A stretch of 49,236 bases of DNA from an uncultured Muribaculaceae bacterium (GCA_910576775.1 CAJTJV010000020.1:1-49236), one strand, 5' to 3'; shown: positions 17,047 to 26,294, counted from the stretch's first letter. Numbers and translations: made by a program. Notes: generated by a model not told the origin, from the sequence alone.

Positions 17047-17776
17047 ATGCTGCGGAATAAGCTCCCGGTAAAGTAGCTGTTTCCTCCGGACACGACCGGC
17101 AGTCGCTGTTATGGCGCCTCTTCGGGGCTGATTGTTAGCTTGATGTCCTTTCCCGGCATGATGCCTTGCCCCCGGCAAGAATGCCGGGGTTCTCACATTA
17201 TGGCGCACCTCCGGTGCTACATGGCCCCCCGGCGGGAGTGTACATCGACGAAAGCAAGCTGCCGAACACGCAGAAGTCCCGGAGGTGCTACATGGTCGCC
17301 ATGCACGAGCACGCAGAAGTCCCGGAGGGACGCTTTGCGGCGGCAGGGCGTGCGAAGTACGCCGATTATCCAGTAACCCTGTACGCCGGAGCTTGCGGAG
17401 GCGTGCGGGGATGAGGACAGCACAATGGCATCAGGCGTCTGAAAGACGCTGATTCACTTAGTAACCCTGTACGCCGAAGCCTGCGGAGGCGTGCAGGGAC
17501 AGCCCGCAAACGGCAGATGGCGTGCGTAGTACGCCGATTCCGGCCTGTTGGAATCAGTGTCTTGACAGACACATTTTTTATGGCTTCTTCTCTCCGGGCA
17601 CACCTCCGCACGCTACGGTGTACCCGGCTAATAGATGAATCGGTGCCCGGAGGGCACCGATTCAGGCGGATGCCGCAGCTACGATGCCCGATTATGATGA
17701 TACCCGGACTGCGGAGCTTTTAACTGCGGTATAGCTTTTAAAGGACAGACTATGACATATTTGCGCAGACAATAAC
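17047..17776. repeat. Intergenic hairpin array B
   Basis: About 730 bases without a gene. Hairpins in order: GCCTC-ttc-GGGGC (17116-17128); CCCGGCAT/ATGCCGGG (17152-17188) enclosing CTTGCC-ccc-GGCAAG; GCACC-tcc-GGTGC (17205-17217); GGCGTGC-gaa-GTACGCC (17347-17363); 11-bp stem/12-base loop (17377-17410); GGCGTCT-gaa-AGACGCT (17434-17450); another 11-bp/12-base unit (17465-17498); GGCGTGC-gta-GTACGCC (17519-17535); GTGTCT-tgac-AGACAC (17557-17572); a third unit (17594-17627); and 12-bp GAATCGGTGCCC-gga (17637-17663). A 19-bp direct repeat lies at 17267-17285 and 17310-17328. From 17521 it matches array A. Confidence 0.8.
17637..17663. repeat. 12-bp perfect stem with GGA triloop
   Basis: GAATCGGTGCCC, gga, then its exact complement. 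In array A the equivalent site keeps only six pairs (14122-14136) and carries the complementary loop tcc. Confidence 0.85.
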
Positions 17777-17809
17777 AAAAACAGCCATCCCGAAAGACGG
17801 CTGTTTTTT
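17777..17809 (-). terminator. Bidirectional terminator between array B and the DUF5689 gene
   Basis: ACAGCCATC pairs with GACGGCTGT (one A/C mismatch on the plus strand, G-T on the other) with A-runs before and T-runs after. It lies 17 bases beyond the DUF5689 gene stop, so it probably ends that minus-strand operon as well. Confidence 0.8.
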
Positions 17810-17825
17810 GTGCTGATGCGGGAGA

Positions 17826-20510
17826 TTATTTCGCAGGGTAGATTTCTATGCCGTTGATGTGTATCTGGCCGCGTTTGGATGCTCCGTCAGAACCTAATGT
17901 GGCGTCGTGGCCTACGGTGAATGTCACTGTTGTGGCGTCACCTGTCCATGTAATGCTTGCGTCGCCGGCTTTCTGAGTGCCCACGCTGCCGGTATTTGGG
18001 GTAAACGTAGTATAGCGGGCAGCTCCTGTAGCCGTATTCAGGGAGAATACTATTTTCGCCAATTTTGAGCCGCTTATAGTAACGGTGTTGTCGGCGTATG
18101 CGCGTACTGTACCCTCGCCGTTGTATTCCTTATAGGCGGGTGGAGTGGCTCCGCTTGCCTGGCTGACAGCGATTGTATAACCCTCGTAGTTTACGCTTGA
18201 CGCTACAGCACCTCCGTTGTTGAACTGTGCCATCGGTATTGCGATACCGTCGCCCGACGGAGTGGGTGGTGTCGGGTCGTCGGGCTTCGACGGAGTGTCC
18301 CCGTTGCCGGAAGCGAGGACTTTGAGATTCTTTATCTCCCAGGTATCGGCTCCGGATTCGCTTGAACCGTATTTAAATGCGATCTGGACGCGTTTGCCTG
18401 CGAAGGCGGACAAAGATATGTTTCCGGAATTTACGAAGCTCCAGGAGCCTGCTTCCGGCCATGTGGGCATCGCCAGACTTGTCCAGGCAGAAGCACCTTC
18501 CTCACGCACCGCCACACCGCAGAGAGTGCGCAGCGTTGTCTGGAATTTGGCGGCATGCTCGAAGGAGAATACAGGGGACGTGGTGCCCGAAAGATCTATG
18601 ACAGGCGACACTGCGAGTGCCTCCGATTTCAGAGGTGTGCCGGCTACGTATGCACTGGCGTTGAGATATCCCTTTTCGTTGTAGACTTTCCACGACCATA
18701 CATCGCTCAGACCGCTTGCAAGGCTGATATTGTCGAAAGTCCAGCCTGTCGGAAGCTCTGTGTTGTTCTCTCCGAGGGATTCGAATAAGGTTTCGGTTAC
18801 GGGAGGTGTGGGTGTGTCGCCGCCTTCGCCAAGCTTGTATTCGCTGAGATTCTTTACGCCGGGGCCTCCGCAGTATTTCATGATGTCGCCTTTTACGGTA
18901 AGTTCTTTACCGAGATTGCCCGGCTGTTTGGCAAGCGAGAGTGCCGCGCGCATTGCGGACGGCAACTGGACTCCGACGCATTTTGAATATTCCTTGCAGT
19001 CGGGGGTCGGACCCATGACAAGATTGGTTTCCGCCGCGCCGTCGGTGCCGAATACAGTGCCGCTGAGTATTGTCGAGCTGCCGCCGGTAGGCATGAAGCC
19101 TACGATGTAGCCTTTCACATAAACGCCAGTTCCGCCGTCCACGGCTACAGTTGTGCTTGAGGGGTTCTTGGCTATGACCTGCTTGACATTGAATGGTGAG
19201 TTTTCTGTGCCGTCGCCGTCGGCGATGGTGCCGCCGTCTACAACTACTCCCTCAATCTCGAATTCTTCCGCTGTACCCTTGTTTCCGGTAAGACCCCATG
19301 TGTCGAGATACTTGGTAAGGTCGCCGCTGACAAGGATTGTCTTGCCGAGATTGGATGGGTTGGAAGCGAGGTTTCCGTAGCGTTGCAGCGGGGTATCGGG
19401 AATTAGCGGGAGAATGATGCACTTGTTATAGTCGCGGACGTCCGGACTGTCGGCGATGACAAGCGATGTCGAGATAACGAATGGGCCGTCCCACTGTATA
19501 TCTTCGTTCTTGCTGACTTTATCCTCAATCTCGGGTGAGAGCGTGCCTACGATGTAGCCTTTCACCCAGCCGTTGGCTTTTGTGCCCGATTGTTCGTCCT
19601 CTATGGCCTGTGCGACAGTATAGGGTTTCTCTTTCGTACCCGGACGGTCGCCGGCCTTGATCAGTCCGTCGCCGTCAAGCAGTATTATCTGCCAGTTTTC
19701 GTTAAAGTAGCTCAGAATACCGACTATGTCGAGATTGCCCTCGGGAAGCGTGGTATTGAAGAATGTGCAGTACCCCGAGGTACGTACTGTCATGGGAGAA
19801 CCGTTGCGGTCGATGATGGTGGTGTTCTGCTCTTCATTGACTTTTGTATGCCATACGGAGAGCTTACGCTTTCCGGCATCCTCGAAATATACGTTTTTGA
19901 AGCGTACGAGGCGGCTCTGCCAGTACCGGAGGCCGTCGGGGGTCTGTGGCAGTTCGCCGAAATTGTTGACCGTCAGGGTGTCGATGTCAGCAAGGTCGGG
20001 CATTCCGTTGAGTTCCGCGACGTTCTTGAATGTTTCCGGTGCCATGAACTGTACTTGATAGGTGTTTTGATCCTCGTACCATGACTTGCGGCCAATCTGC
20101 TGGAGATTGGAGTATTTGCCGATGTCCATGCCTGTTACGTCAAGAACAATTTCCTGGCCGCGGCGGTAATTGAGATAGAGGTTGTATCTGTCGATGGAGA
20201 AAGCGAGGGCGGCGGTCTCGTCCTGGATTATAAGGCTCTTGAATACATTGCCTTCCTCGTCCGACGATATCACAGTGCCGTGGATTATGAAGCGGCGATC
20301 GGGGTTCTCCGGGTCTTCAATCACTTTGGAGTAGTTCTTGGCGTCGTCCCAGAAGAGCTCTTTAAGCTCCATCAGTGTGGTGTTGGGCGTCTCCGTTGCC
20401 ACAGGAACATTGTCGGCGGGGGAGTCGACATTATCCTGGCAGGATATAAGACCGAAAGCCGACAGCATCAGCGCTGACGCGGCCTTGAAATATGTCTGTA
20501 AACTTTTCAT
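17826..20510 (-). CDS. DUF5689/OB-fold lipoprotein with jelly-roll domain
   Basis: This 894-residue protein has a lipoprotein signal ending LISC. The N-terminal DUF5689 region (about 35-280) carries FIIHGTVISSDEEGNVFKSLIIQD. Two DUF6359-type OB domains follow, each starting G-T-x-x-x-P-(Y/F)-x-V and containing VKGYIVG (about 300-430 and 435-570). Next is a MAM-like/choice-of-anchor jelly-roll (FESLGENNTELPTGWTFDNIS ... FKYGSS), and a last beta domain. It is surface or periplasmic; the ligand is unknown. ATG 20510 is chosen because it fits the signal peptide; the longer frame adds seven residues. It is last in the run TonB receptor, lipoprotein, this gene, and a terminator follows. Confidence 0.85.
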   Translation of the reverse strand: MKSLQTYFKAASALMLSAFGLISCQDNVDSPADNVPVATETPNTTLMELKELFWDDAKNYSKVIEDPENPDRRFIIHGTVISSDEEGNVFKSLIIQDETAALAFSIDRYNLYLNYRRGQEIVLDVTGMDIGKYSNLQQIGRKSWYEDQNTYQVQFMAPETFKNVAELNGMPDLADIDTLTVNNFGELPQTPDGLRYWQSRLVRFKNVYFEDAGKRKLSVWHTKVNEEQNTTIIDRNGSPMTVRTSGYCTFFNTTLPEGNLDIVGILSYFNENWQIILLDGDGLIKAGDRPGTKEKPYTVAQAIEDEQSGTKANGWVKGYIVGTLSPEIEDKVSKNEDIQWDGPFVISTSLVIADSPDVRDYNKCIILPLIPDTPLQRYGNLASNPSNLGKTILVSGDLTKYLDTWGLTGNKGTAEEFEIEGVVVDGGTIADGDGTENSPFNVKQVIAKNPSSTTVAVDGGTGVYVKGYIVGFMPTGGSSTILSGTVFGTDGAAETNLVMGPTPDCKEYSKCVGVQLPSAMRAALSLAKQPGNLGKELTVKGDIMKYCGGPGVKNLSEYKLGEGGDTPTPPVTETLFESLGENNTELPTGWTFDNISLASGLSDVWSWKVYNEKGYLNASAYVAGTPLKSEALAVSPVIDLSGTTSPVFSFEHAAKFQTTLRTLCGVAVREEGASAWTSLAMPTWPEAGSWSFVNSGNISLSAFAGKRVQIAFKYGSSESGADTWEIKNLKVLASGNGDTPSKPDDPTPPTPSGDGIAIPMAQFNNGGAVASSVNYEGYTIAVSQASGATPPAYKEYNGEGTVRAYADNTVTISGSKLAKIVFSLNTATGAARYTTFTPNTGSVGTQKAGDASITWTGDATTVTFTVGHDATLGSDGASKRGQIHINGIEIYPAK

Positions 20511-20540
20511 GTTTCTAAATATTGGCGTCATTGCTTATTC

Positions 20541-22145
20541 TTATTTGTTGATGCTGACGATTTTGCCGCCTTGGTTCATCTGCGGTGTGTTGCCTTTGTA
20601 ATTTACAAATTTACCGCAGACGGTTACCTCGTCGCCGACCTTGAGCTGGTCTTCTGTGGTGAATTTCTCACCGTTCAGCCAATAGCCGCGATAGATATCG
20701 AAAGCCACTGTGGTACCTTCGCTTGTAATGGAGTAGGTGGCATTGCCGAAGGATGTGCTGATTTCCTTGATTGAGCTTACTTTGCCCTTCACGTAGTATT
20801 CAACAGTTGTCGGGGAGTCCGCGGCGAGTGCTGTTGCCGTTTCGAGAGCCTTTACCGAGTTGAACGGGCTTTCAGCGGTGCCGTCTCCTTCCGGCTTGCC
20901 CTCGCCGGACGGTTTGTCACCGCCGGATGTCTGTCCGTCATAGCTGATAATTGTATTGCCTTGGGCGAGCTGTAAGGTGCCGTTGTATTCTGTCACCTTG
21001 CCCTTTACAACTACAGTGGCGCCGGCCTGAAGCTGGTTCTCGGCTGTGAATTTGGCGCCTCCGAGCCATAGGCCGCGGAAGATATAGAAATTGGTATCGC
21101 CCTCTTTGTCTGCAATATTGTAGGTGGCGTTGCCGAAGGATGTGCTGATTTCCTGGACGGAGGTGATAATGCCTTTCACGTATACCTCCTTGTCGATCAT
21201 ATTCTTGCCGTTTTTAACCATCATGGCCACATTATACGGACTTTCGGCTGTTCCTTCGCCTGCCGGTTCGTCGGGTTGTACAGGTTCGGGAGCGGTTCCG
21301 TCGAATCCTGCAACGCCGTCGGTATCAATTAGAAGAAGCTGCCAGTCAGATCCGAAATAGCTCAGGATGCCGGTTACTGATCCCTTTCCATAAGGCAGTG
21401 TCTCCTGTGCGAAATCTGCGTAGGAGCTGTTTCGGACAATGAGCTTGTTTCCGTTGGCGTCGATAATATTGCGGTTGGTGGAGGTCGAGCCTGCGTATGG
21501 TTGTCCGGCATCCACGAAGCTTACGTCATTGATGCGGATAAGGCGGCTCTGCCACAGTCGCAAGCCTGCAGCGCTGCTTTTGGCGGCGATAATCTCGGGA
21601 ATTGTTGCAAGAGTGGTGTCGACTAATTCCGGCTGGGGAATGACGGTGTGGTTGCGTATCACGTGTTCGGTAAACAGTGACTTGTCCATGAATGTCATCT
21701 CGTTGCCTGAGGCGGCTCCGAACTGGAAGAGCCCTCTGTAGCCACCTACTTGCAGGCCGGTGGCATATACGGCCACTTCCTGGCCGAAGGGCATGTTCTC
21801 ATAAAGGTCGTAGCCGTTGACGGAGAATGTCATGGCAATCTGTTCGCCGTTCTCGTCGCGGCTCTGGATGATGACATTCTTGTATATGTTGCCGGTCTTG
21901 TCGGACGAGCACACGCGACCGATGAATATTACCGAATCTTTGTGTTCGCTGTTGAGAAAGCCGATTGTTGCCGGTCCGCTTTCGAGACTGTTCCAGTAAC
22001 GTTCCTTGAAGCTTTCCAGAGTTACCGTAGGCTCTACGTCGACCGACGGCAGAATAACCGGAGGATATGTGAAATCTTCGCCGCAGGAGCTGAGTGCGGC
22101 TATGCCGAGTAATGCCGCAGCGCTGTATGATAGTATCTTTTTCAT
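20541..22145 (-). CDS. DUF5689 lipoprotein with two repeated OB modules
   Basis: This 534-residue lipoprotein (signal ending LSSC) has a DUF5689 region (about 35-285; SVIFIGRVCSSDKTGNIYKNVIIQ) and then two closely similar OB-fold modules, each with ISTSFGNATY and EYNG/NYKG blocks, separated by a Gly/Glu/Pro linker (GGDKPSGEGKPEGDG). The two modules are recent tandem duplicates, visible in the DNA around 20741 and 21127. OB folds bind oligosaccharides or nucleic acids; which applies here is unknown. The start is ATG 22145 (the frame extends to a GTG at 22154). It lies between the receptor gene and the larger DUF5689 gene. Confidence 0.85.
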   Translation of the reverse strand: MKKILSYSAAALLGIAALSSCGEDFTYPPVILPSVDVEPTVTLESFKERYWNSLESGPATIGFLNSEHKDSVIFIGRVCSSDKTGNIYKNVIIQSRDENGEQIAMTFSVNGYDLYENMPFGQEVAVYATGLQVGGYRGLFQFGAASGNEMTFMDKSLFTEHVIRNHTVIPQPELVDTTLATIPEIIAAKSSAAGLRLWQSRLIRINDVSFVDAGQPYAGSTSTNRNIIDANGNKLIVRNSSYADFAQETLPYGKGSVTGILSYFGSDWQLLLIDTDGVAGFDGTAPEPVQPDEPAGEGTAESPYNVAMMVKNGKNMIDKEVYVKGIITSVQEISTSFGNATYNIADKEGDTNFYIFRGLWLGGAKFTAENQLQAGATVVVKGKVTEYNGTLQLAQGNTIISYDGQTSGGDKPSGEGKPEGDGTAESPFNSVKALETATALAADSPTTVEYYVKGKVSSIKEISTSFGNATYSITSEGTTVAFDIYRGYWLNGEKFTTEDQLKVGDEVTVCGKFVNYKGNTPQMNQGGKIVSINK

Positions 22146-22163
22146 TGTAAACACTGTTGAGAA

Positions 22164-24935
22164 TTAGAATCTTACGCCGACGTTGAGGAATGCGCGTATG
22201 CCCTGCGCATAGCTGAAACGCGTAGGATAGGCGTTGCGGTCCCATGCGGTGTTGCCGGTGTCGCGCAGACGCCCCTGCTGATAAGCGTTGGTTACTATGT
22301 CGCGGTTATTGGTTATGTTGTTGAGGTTCAGGTTTATGTTCATGCTCACCTTACGGTTGATATAGATGAGCTTGCCGATTGAGACATTGAGCGAATATGC
22401 GTTCTTGATTTTGTCCTGAGTGGCGAGTTCTCGCACCTTGGCCTCAAGTTCCTCGTAGGAGCCGCCGAAACTTTCCCAAAGTTTGGGAAGGGCTTCGTGG
22501 TAGCGCGGGGCGAGAGTAACGTATGCGTCGCCCTGCCATGTACAGTTGATGTTGAAGAACCAGTTCTTGGGCGCCTGCCAGTCGATACCGATGTTGGCGC
22601 AGTACTGCGGGGTAGAACCTACGTAATAGTTTTTGAGGTATACGGTCTGTGTCGTGTCGGGATACATGCCGTTTTCAAACGAGCGTGTTCCGTTGGGATT
22701 GTTCTTGTACTGGAAACGCGAGTACATGCCGGCGAAAGTGGCTTTTACCGAGGGGGTGATTTTGTACTCCATGCCGAGTTCTATACCTTTGTACTGGCGG
22801 TGCACGCCGGTGAGGATGTAGTTGGCGTAGGTCTGATATTCGTCATCATAGAAACCATTGCGTTCGATGGCATTCTCGGTGTTTGTGAGGAAAGCGGTGA
22901 TGTTGCCGCGGAAACGGCGGTAGTTCCAGATGTAGCTGATATCGCCGGAGAAATCGCGCTCGCTCTTGACATCGCTTACCACGTCGTTCTTGATGCGTGG
23001 AGCGATGAATACCTGGTCGAAGAGGGGTGCGCGCGTGCCGTAGTCGAGATGGACGGCGAACATGTTGCGGCCGTCAAGTTTGTAGAGGGCACCCACTTTG
23101 AGGGCAAGGTTGTCGAAGCTCAGATTGCCGCTCTTGCCGAGAGAGTTCTGCGGCGAGCGGCCGTTGCGCATATGGCCGTCGCGATAATATTGCGTGTGGC
23201 TTATCTGCATGCCGTAGTTTATATCCCATTTTGGCAGATTTATGACATTCTGTAGCCAAGCCTCGGCGCGGAGGGCATGGATATCATAGTCATAGCCGAA
23301 GCGGTCGCCTTTTACAACGCGGCGGTTAGGATTGTCTAGATCGTTCTGCAGGTTACCCGGACGCACGCTTACCTCGCGGTTGCTGAAAGGATCGACGTCG
23401 ACCCAGAATTCACCTCCGAGAAGGTCGCGGATGGTCTTGTAGTTCGAACTTTTGGTGTAGTTGAACGAAACACCGCCCTGGAGTGTCATCCAGGAGTTCA
23501 GGCGGGTGTTGATATAAGAGTTGAACACGCCCACAAGCTGGTGGTTGATACGGTTCTCCATAATGTATGAAGAGCCTTTTTTATCGGCCTCCGGAAGGCT
23601 TTCGTTCTGATAGTTGTTGAGGTAGTTGATGTTGTAGAGATTGTCCCAGTCGATCTGGCGGAAGCTCTCGTCGTTTTTCCACATCTCTGTATAGTAGGCC
23701 GCTGCTGTTTCATTGCCCTGGCGTTCGAAATATGACGGAAGATAGCGGTAATACGACGGATTGGGGTCGTTGGCGTTGTAGTAGTTGAGTGCTGTGCGGT
23801 TGTAGTATACCGAGCGGAAAGTAAGCGAGGTGTTCAGGCTGGTGCTCTCGTTTTTGAATAGCCAGTTGAGCATCACAGTGGGGTCGAAGGTCTCGGTAAT
23901 GCGGCTGGAGCGTTTTTTGCCTTCCTGCCAGCCCCAGTCGGGATTGTAGAGGTTCGTTCCTGCAAGGTCGTATGCTTCCTGAACGGTGGGGCGTCCGGTG
24001 GCTCGTTGTGTCGGACCGCCGAAAGCTGTAAGAGTAAGACTGTTGGCGGCGTTGAATTTCTTTTCCAGAGATAGGAACAATCCGCCTGAATTATAGAATG
24101 TGCCCTTCATGACACCTTCCTTGGCATAACGGCCGATGGCGCTGATTGTAAAGGCCCATCCCTGCTTGGAAAGCCCGGTGGAGTAGGTTGCCATGGCGCG
24201 TAGCATGTAGTTGGAGTTCGTGTACGACAAGGCGCCGTTGAAGCCGGGGGCGTATAGGTCGGTGGTCGTATTGTAGTTCACGCTGCCGGCGATGTCGCCG
24301 AAAGCATAGTTGCTTGCCTCGAGGCCGACGGTGGTCGTCTTGTTGCGGAACGCGCGGCTTGTCATACCTAAAAGTGTGGAGTAGCTGAAGCTGCCGCGAA
24401 CAAGGTCGTTCATGCGCACGCCGTTGATATATACACTCTGGTATTGGTTGTCCATACCGCGGTAGCGGAAATACATCGGGCCGAAATTGTACGACGCCGT
24501 ATTGTAATATATGTTGTCGTTGGCACCTGTAAGGGCGGAGATGCTTTGGGTAGCACCCTCATCCTCGTCGAATACACTTTCGTCGAAAGTGAGGTCGCTC
24601 AGATCGCCGTAGTAGTCATCGCTGGTATCAGCGGCAAAAAGACGTATTTCGCCGAGATTGAGAAGATTGCCGGCTATGTCGACGTCGGTGACGTAGTCGG
24701 TGTAGCCGTCGCAGCTTACAATCAGTACGTCCTGCCCCTCGGGGGCTGTGATACGGAACTGTCCGTTGAAATTTGTGATAGCCTGTGCTTTATTGTCTCG
24801 CAGCGCCACTGTAGCACCGTTGACAGGGCTGCCGTTTGCGCCGTTCACAACAACACCGATAACGGTTGCCGAGTAGGCGTTGAAAGCGGTCCACAGTCCT
24901 AAGAGACACAGGAAAAGTAATAGTCGTTTTTTCAT
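22164..24935 (-). CDS. TonB-dependent outer-membrane receptor
   Basis: This 923-residue protein has a signal peptide (LLLFLCLLGLWTAFNAYSA), a CarboxypepD_reg-like domain (about 25-100; GVVVNGANGSPVNGATVAL), an acidic linker (DDYYGDLSDLTFDESVFDEDEG), a plug-like domain (about 130-240; FRYRGMDNQYQSVYINGVRMND) and a long beta-barrel ending in aromatic GVRF. It imports a ligand across the outer membrane using TonB energy. No SusD partner is present; instead two DUF5689 lipoproteins follow in the same direction at 18- and 30-base gaps and may act as surface ligand-binding partners. The substrate is not identifiable. Confidence 0.93.
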   Translation of the reverse strand: MKKRLLLFLCLLGLWTAFNAYSATVIGVVVNGANGSPVNGATVALRDNKAQAITNFNGQFRITAPEGQDVLIVSCDGYTDYVTDVDIAGNLLNLGEIRLFAADTSDDYYGDLSDLTFDESVFDEDEGATQSISALTGANDNIYYNTASYNFGPMYFRYRGMDNQYQSVYINGVRMNDLVRGSFSYSTLLGMTSRAFRNKTTTVGLEASNYAFGDIAGSVNYNTTTDLYAPGFNGALSYTNSNYMLRAMATYSTGLSKQGWAFTISAIGRYAKEGVMKGTFYNSGGLFLSLEKKFNAANSLTLTAFGGPTQRATGRPTVQEAYDLAGTNLYNPDWGWQEGKKRSSRITETFDPTVMLNWLFKNESTSLNTSLTFRSVYYNRTALNYYNANDPNPSYYRYLPSYFERQGNETAAAYYTEMWKNDESFRQIDWDNLYNINYLNNYQNESLPEADKKGSSYIMENRINHQLVGVFNSYINTRLNSWMTLQGGVSFNYTKSSNYKTIRDLLGGEFWVDVDPFSNREVSVRPGNLQNDLDNPNRRVVKGDRFGYDYDIHALRAEAWLQNVINLPKWDINYGMQISHTQYYRDGHMRNGRSPQNSLGKSGNLSFDNLALKVGALYKLDGRNMFAVHLDYGTRAPLFDQVFIAPRIKNDVVSDVKSERDFSGDISYIWNYRRFRGNITAFLTNTENAIERNGFYDDEYQTYANYILTGVHRQYKGIELGMEYKITPSVKATFAGMYSRFQYKNNPNGTRSFENGMYPDTTQTVYLKNYYVGSTPQYCANIGIDWQAPKNWFFNINCTWQGDAYVTLAPRYHEALPKLWESFGGSYEELEAKVRELATQDKIKNAYSLNVSIGKLIYINRKVSMNINLNLNNITNNRDIVTNAYQQGRLRDTGNTAWDRNAYPTRFSYAQGIRAFLNVGVRF

Positions 24936-25019
24936 TACTCTTTGTTTATGTTAAGTTTGTTTCTTCGCTAAATAGGGAAAATGCGTCAAAATTAATAAAA
25001 TTCGACTATAATATACAAG

Positions 25020-25044
25020 AATAGCACTGCCGGGCAGTGCTATT
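25020..25044 (-). terminator. Terminator after the 25.1-kb membrane-protein gene
   Basis: AATAGCACTG and CAGTGCTATT form a perfect 10-bp stem with loop CCGGG. It lies about 40 bases beyond the stop of the minus-strand gene at 25086 and before the TonB receptor gene, separating the two units. Confidence 0.7.
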
Positions 25045-25085
25045 TGCAATTGTTAATTAACGTTTGTAAGGGCTATGCTCCCTTT

Positions 25086-26294
25086 TCAGTCGTCTTTCAG
25101 TCGTCGCCATTTATAAATAAGCTGGATTATTATGTCAAGGGCGAATGCGATGAATGTGCCGAGCAGAACCGAGTAGAGTACGTATAGACGTTCGGACCGG
25201 TAGGCTTCGGTGACATCGCGGGCTTCTATGTATATCCCCGAACGGATGGCTTGCTCGACGGCTTTTTTCCCTCGGTATTCCACCTTATTGACGAACATTT
25301 CGGTAGGCTCGGGATAAATGCGGTCGAAGGCAATTACTGATGATGCCTTCTCGGGAGCAGGGGTGAAATCGAGCACGATAACAGAATTATCATCAAGGCG
25401 GTAATTCTTTATATTGAAAATCAGACGCCCCATATAGTATGGATTCCCGTCGTGTTTTCCCCAGAAATTGCCCTGAAATTTAAATGAATGACCTGATATG
25501 CGAGGTCGTGAACCCGTGATTTCCAGTCCGATTGGAGTTTTGAGAGGAATCATGGTGATTGATGAATCTTCATATACCGTCGCATTATTGGTGACATAGC
25601 CTCCGAATACCTTGTGCATATAACCCACAAGTCTTATGTTCTTTTCAGTAGCGGTGTCGTTAAAAGCTATATTTCTTTTTAATGGCAGAGTTCTTTGCAG
25701 GGTAGCAAGGCACTCGTTGATATTCGGAGAATCGTAATTGTCTTTATAAAATTTGCTACGTGCTTTTAAGTTGTTCAATGAATCATTTAGCCACAGCATG
25801 GATTGCGGTCTTGTTTCGCCATTAGGTATGTATAATAATGAATAAAACAGACTGTCGGGAACCTCATTTATGATTGAGTGCCAGATTTCAAAATAATCTT
25901 TTGTGAATCTTAATTTTTTGTCTGTGTATGATGTGTGTATATAAGGTGTTATATCAGCAAGTCCGAGCTGTTCGAGTTCTGTGTACGTAGGTTGTAATTC
26001 CGCAGTGATTGAATGTTCAAAATAACTCAGATTATCCTTCTTTATGGACATCGGGAAACTGTAGAATTTCAGACCGGTAACAATCGATTCATCCTTAGTG
26101 TCTTCCAATATGTAGGTGGTTACCACATAGTCGCGTTTGCTCATAAGATGAATCTGGATAGAAAAGACGGTTATGACTATTGTAAGGACGACGAGGACGG
26201 CAAGATGCATTCCGCCGTGAGAGAGAATCAGCGACAGCTTCTTGTGGTGTGCAAGAAAATGTATGACAGGTTTATAAAATTTCGGGGTTTTCAT
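25086..26294 (-). CDS. Unknown two-pass membrane protein
   Basis: This 402-residue protein has an N-terminal membrane segment (MHLAVLVVLTIVITVFSIQ, about residues 29-47), a large extracytoplasmic beta-rich domain (about 55-360) and a C-terminal membrane segment (LYVLYSVLLGTFIAFALDIIIQLIY), ending in a basic RRLKDD tail. No enzyme motif is seen and the family is not recognised. The open frame extends to 26372, but that part runs through a terminator hairpin, so ATG 26294 (MKTPKFYK) is the supported start. It is probably a single-gene unit, with terminators on both sides. Confidence 0.75.
   Translation of the reverse strand: MKTPKFYKPVIHFLAHHKKLSLILSHGGMHLAVLVVLTIVITVFSIQIHLMSKRDYVVTTYILEDTKDESIVTGLKFYSFPMSIKKDNLSYFEHSITAELQPTYTELEQLGLADITPYIHTSYTDKKLRFTKDYFEIWHSIINEVPDSLFYSLLYIPNGETRPQSMLWLNDSLNNLKARSKFYKDNYDSPNINECLATLQRTLPLKRNIAFNDTATEKNIRLVGYMHKVFGGYVTNNATVYEDSSITMIPLKTPIGLEITGSRPRISGHSFKFQGNFWGKHDGNPYYMGRLIFNIKNYRLDDNSVIVLDFTPAPEKASSVIAFDRIYPEPTEMFVNKVEYRGKKAVEQAIRSGIYIEARDVTEAYRSERLYVLYSVLLGTFIAFALDIIIQLIYKWRRLKDD

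Noticed and set aside
17166..17611. Several 60-80-codon frames inside array B
   Set aside because: They follow the hairpin repeats, differ in frame between repeat copies and show no protein-like pattern.
13822..17776. CRISPR array
   Set aside because: The repeats are not evenly spaced, have no fixed direct-repeat/spacer layout, and no cas gene is present.
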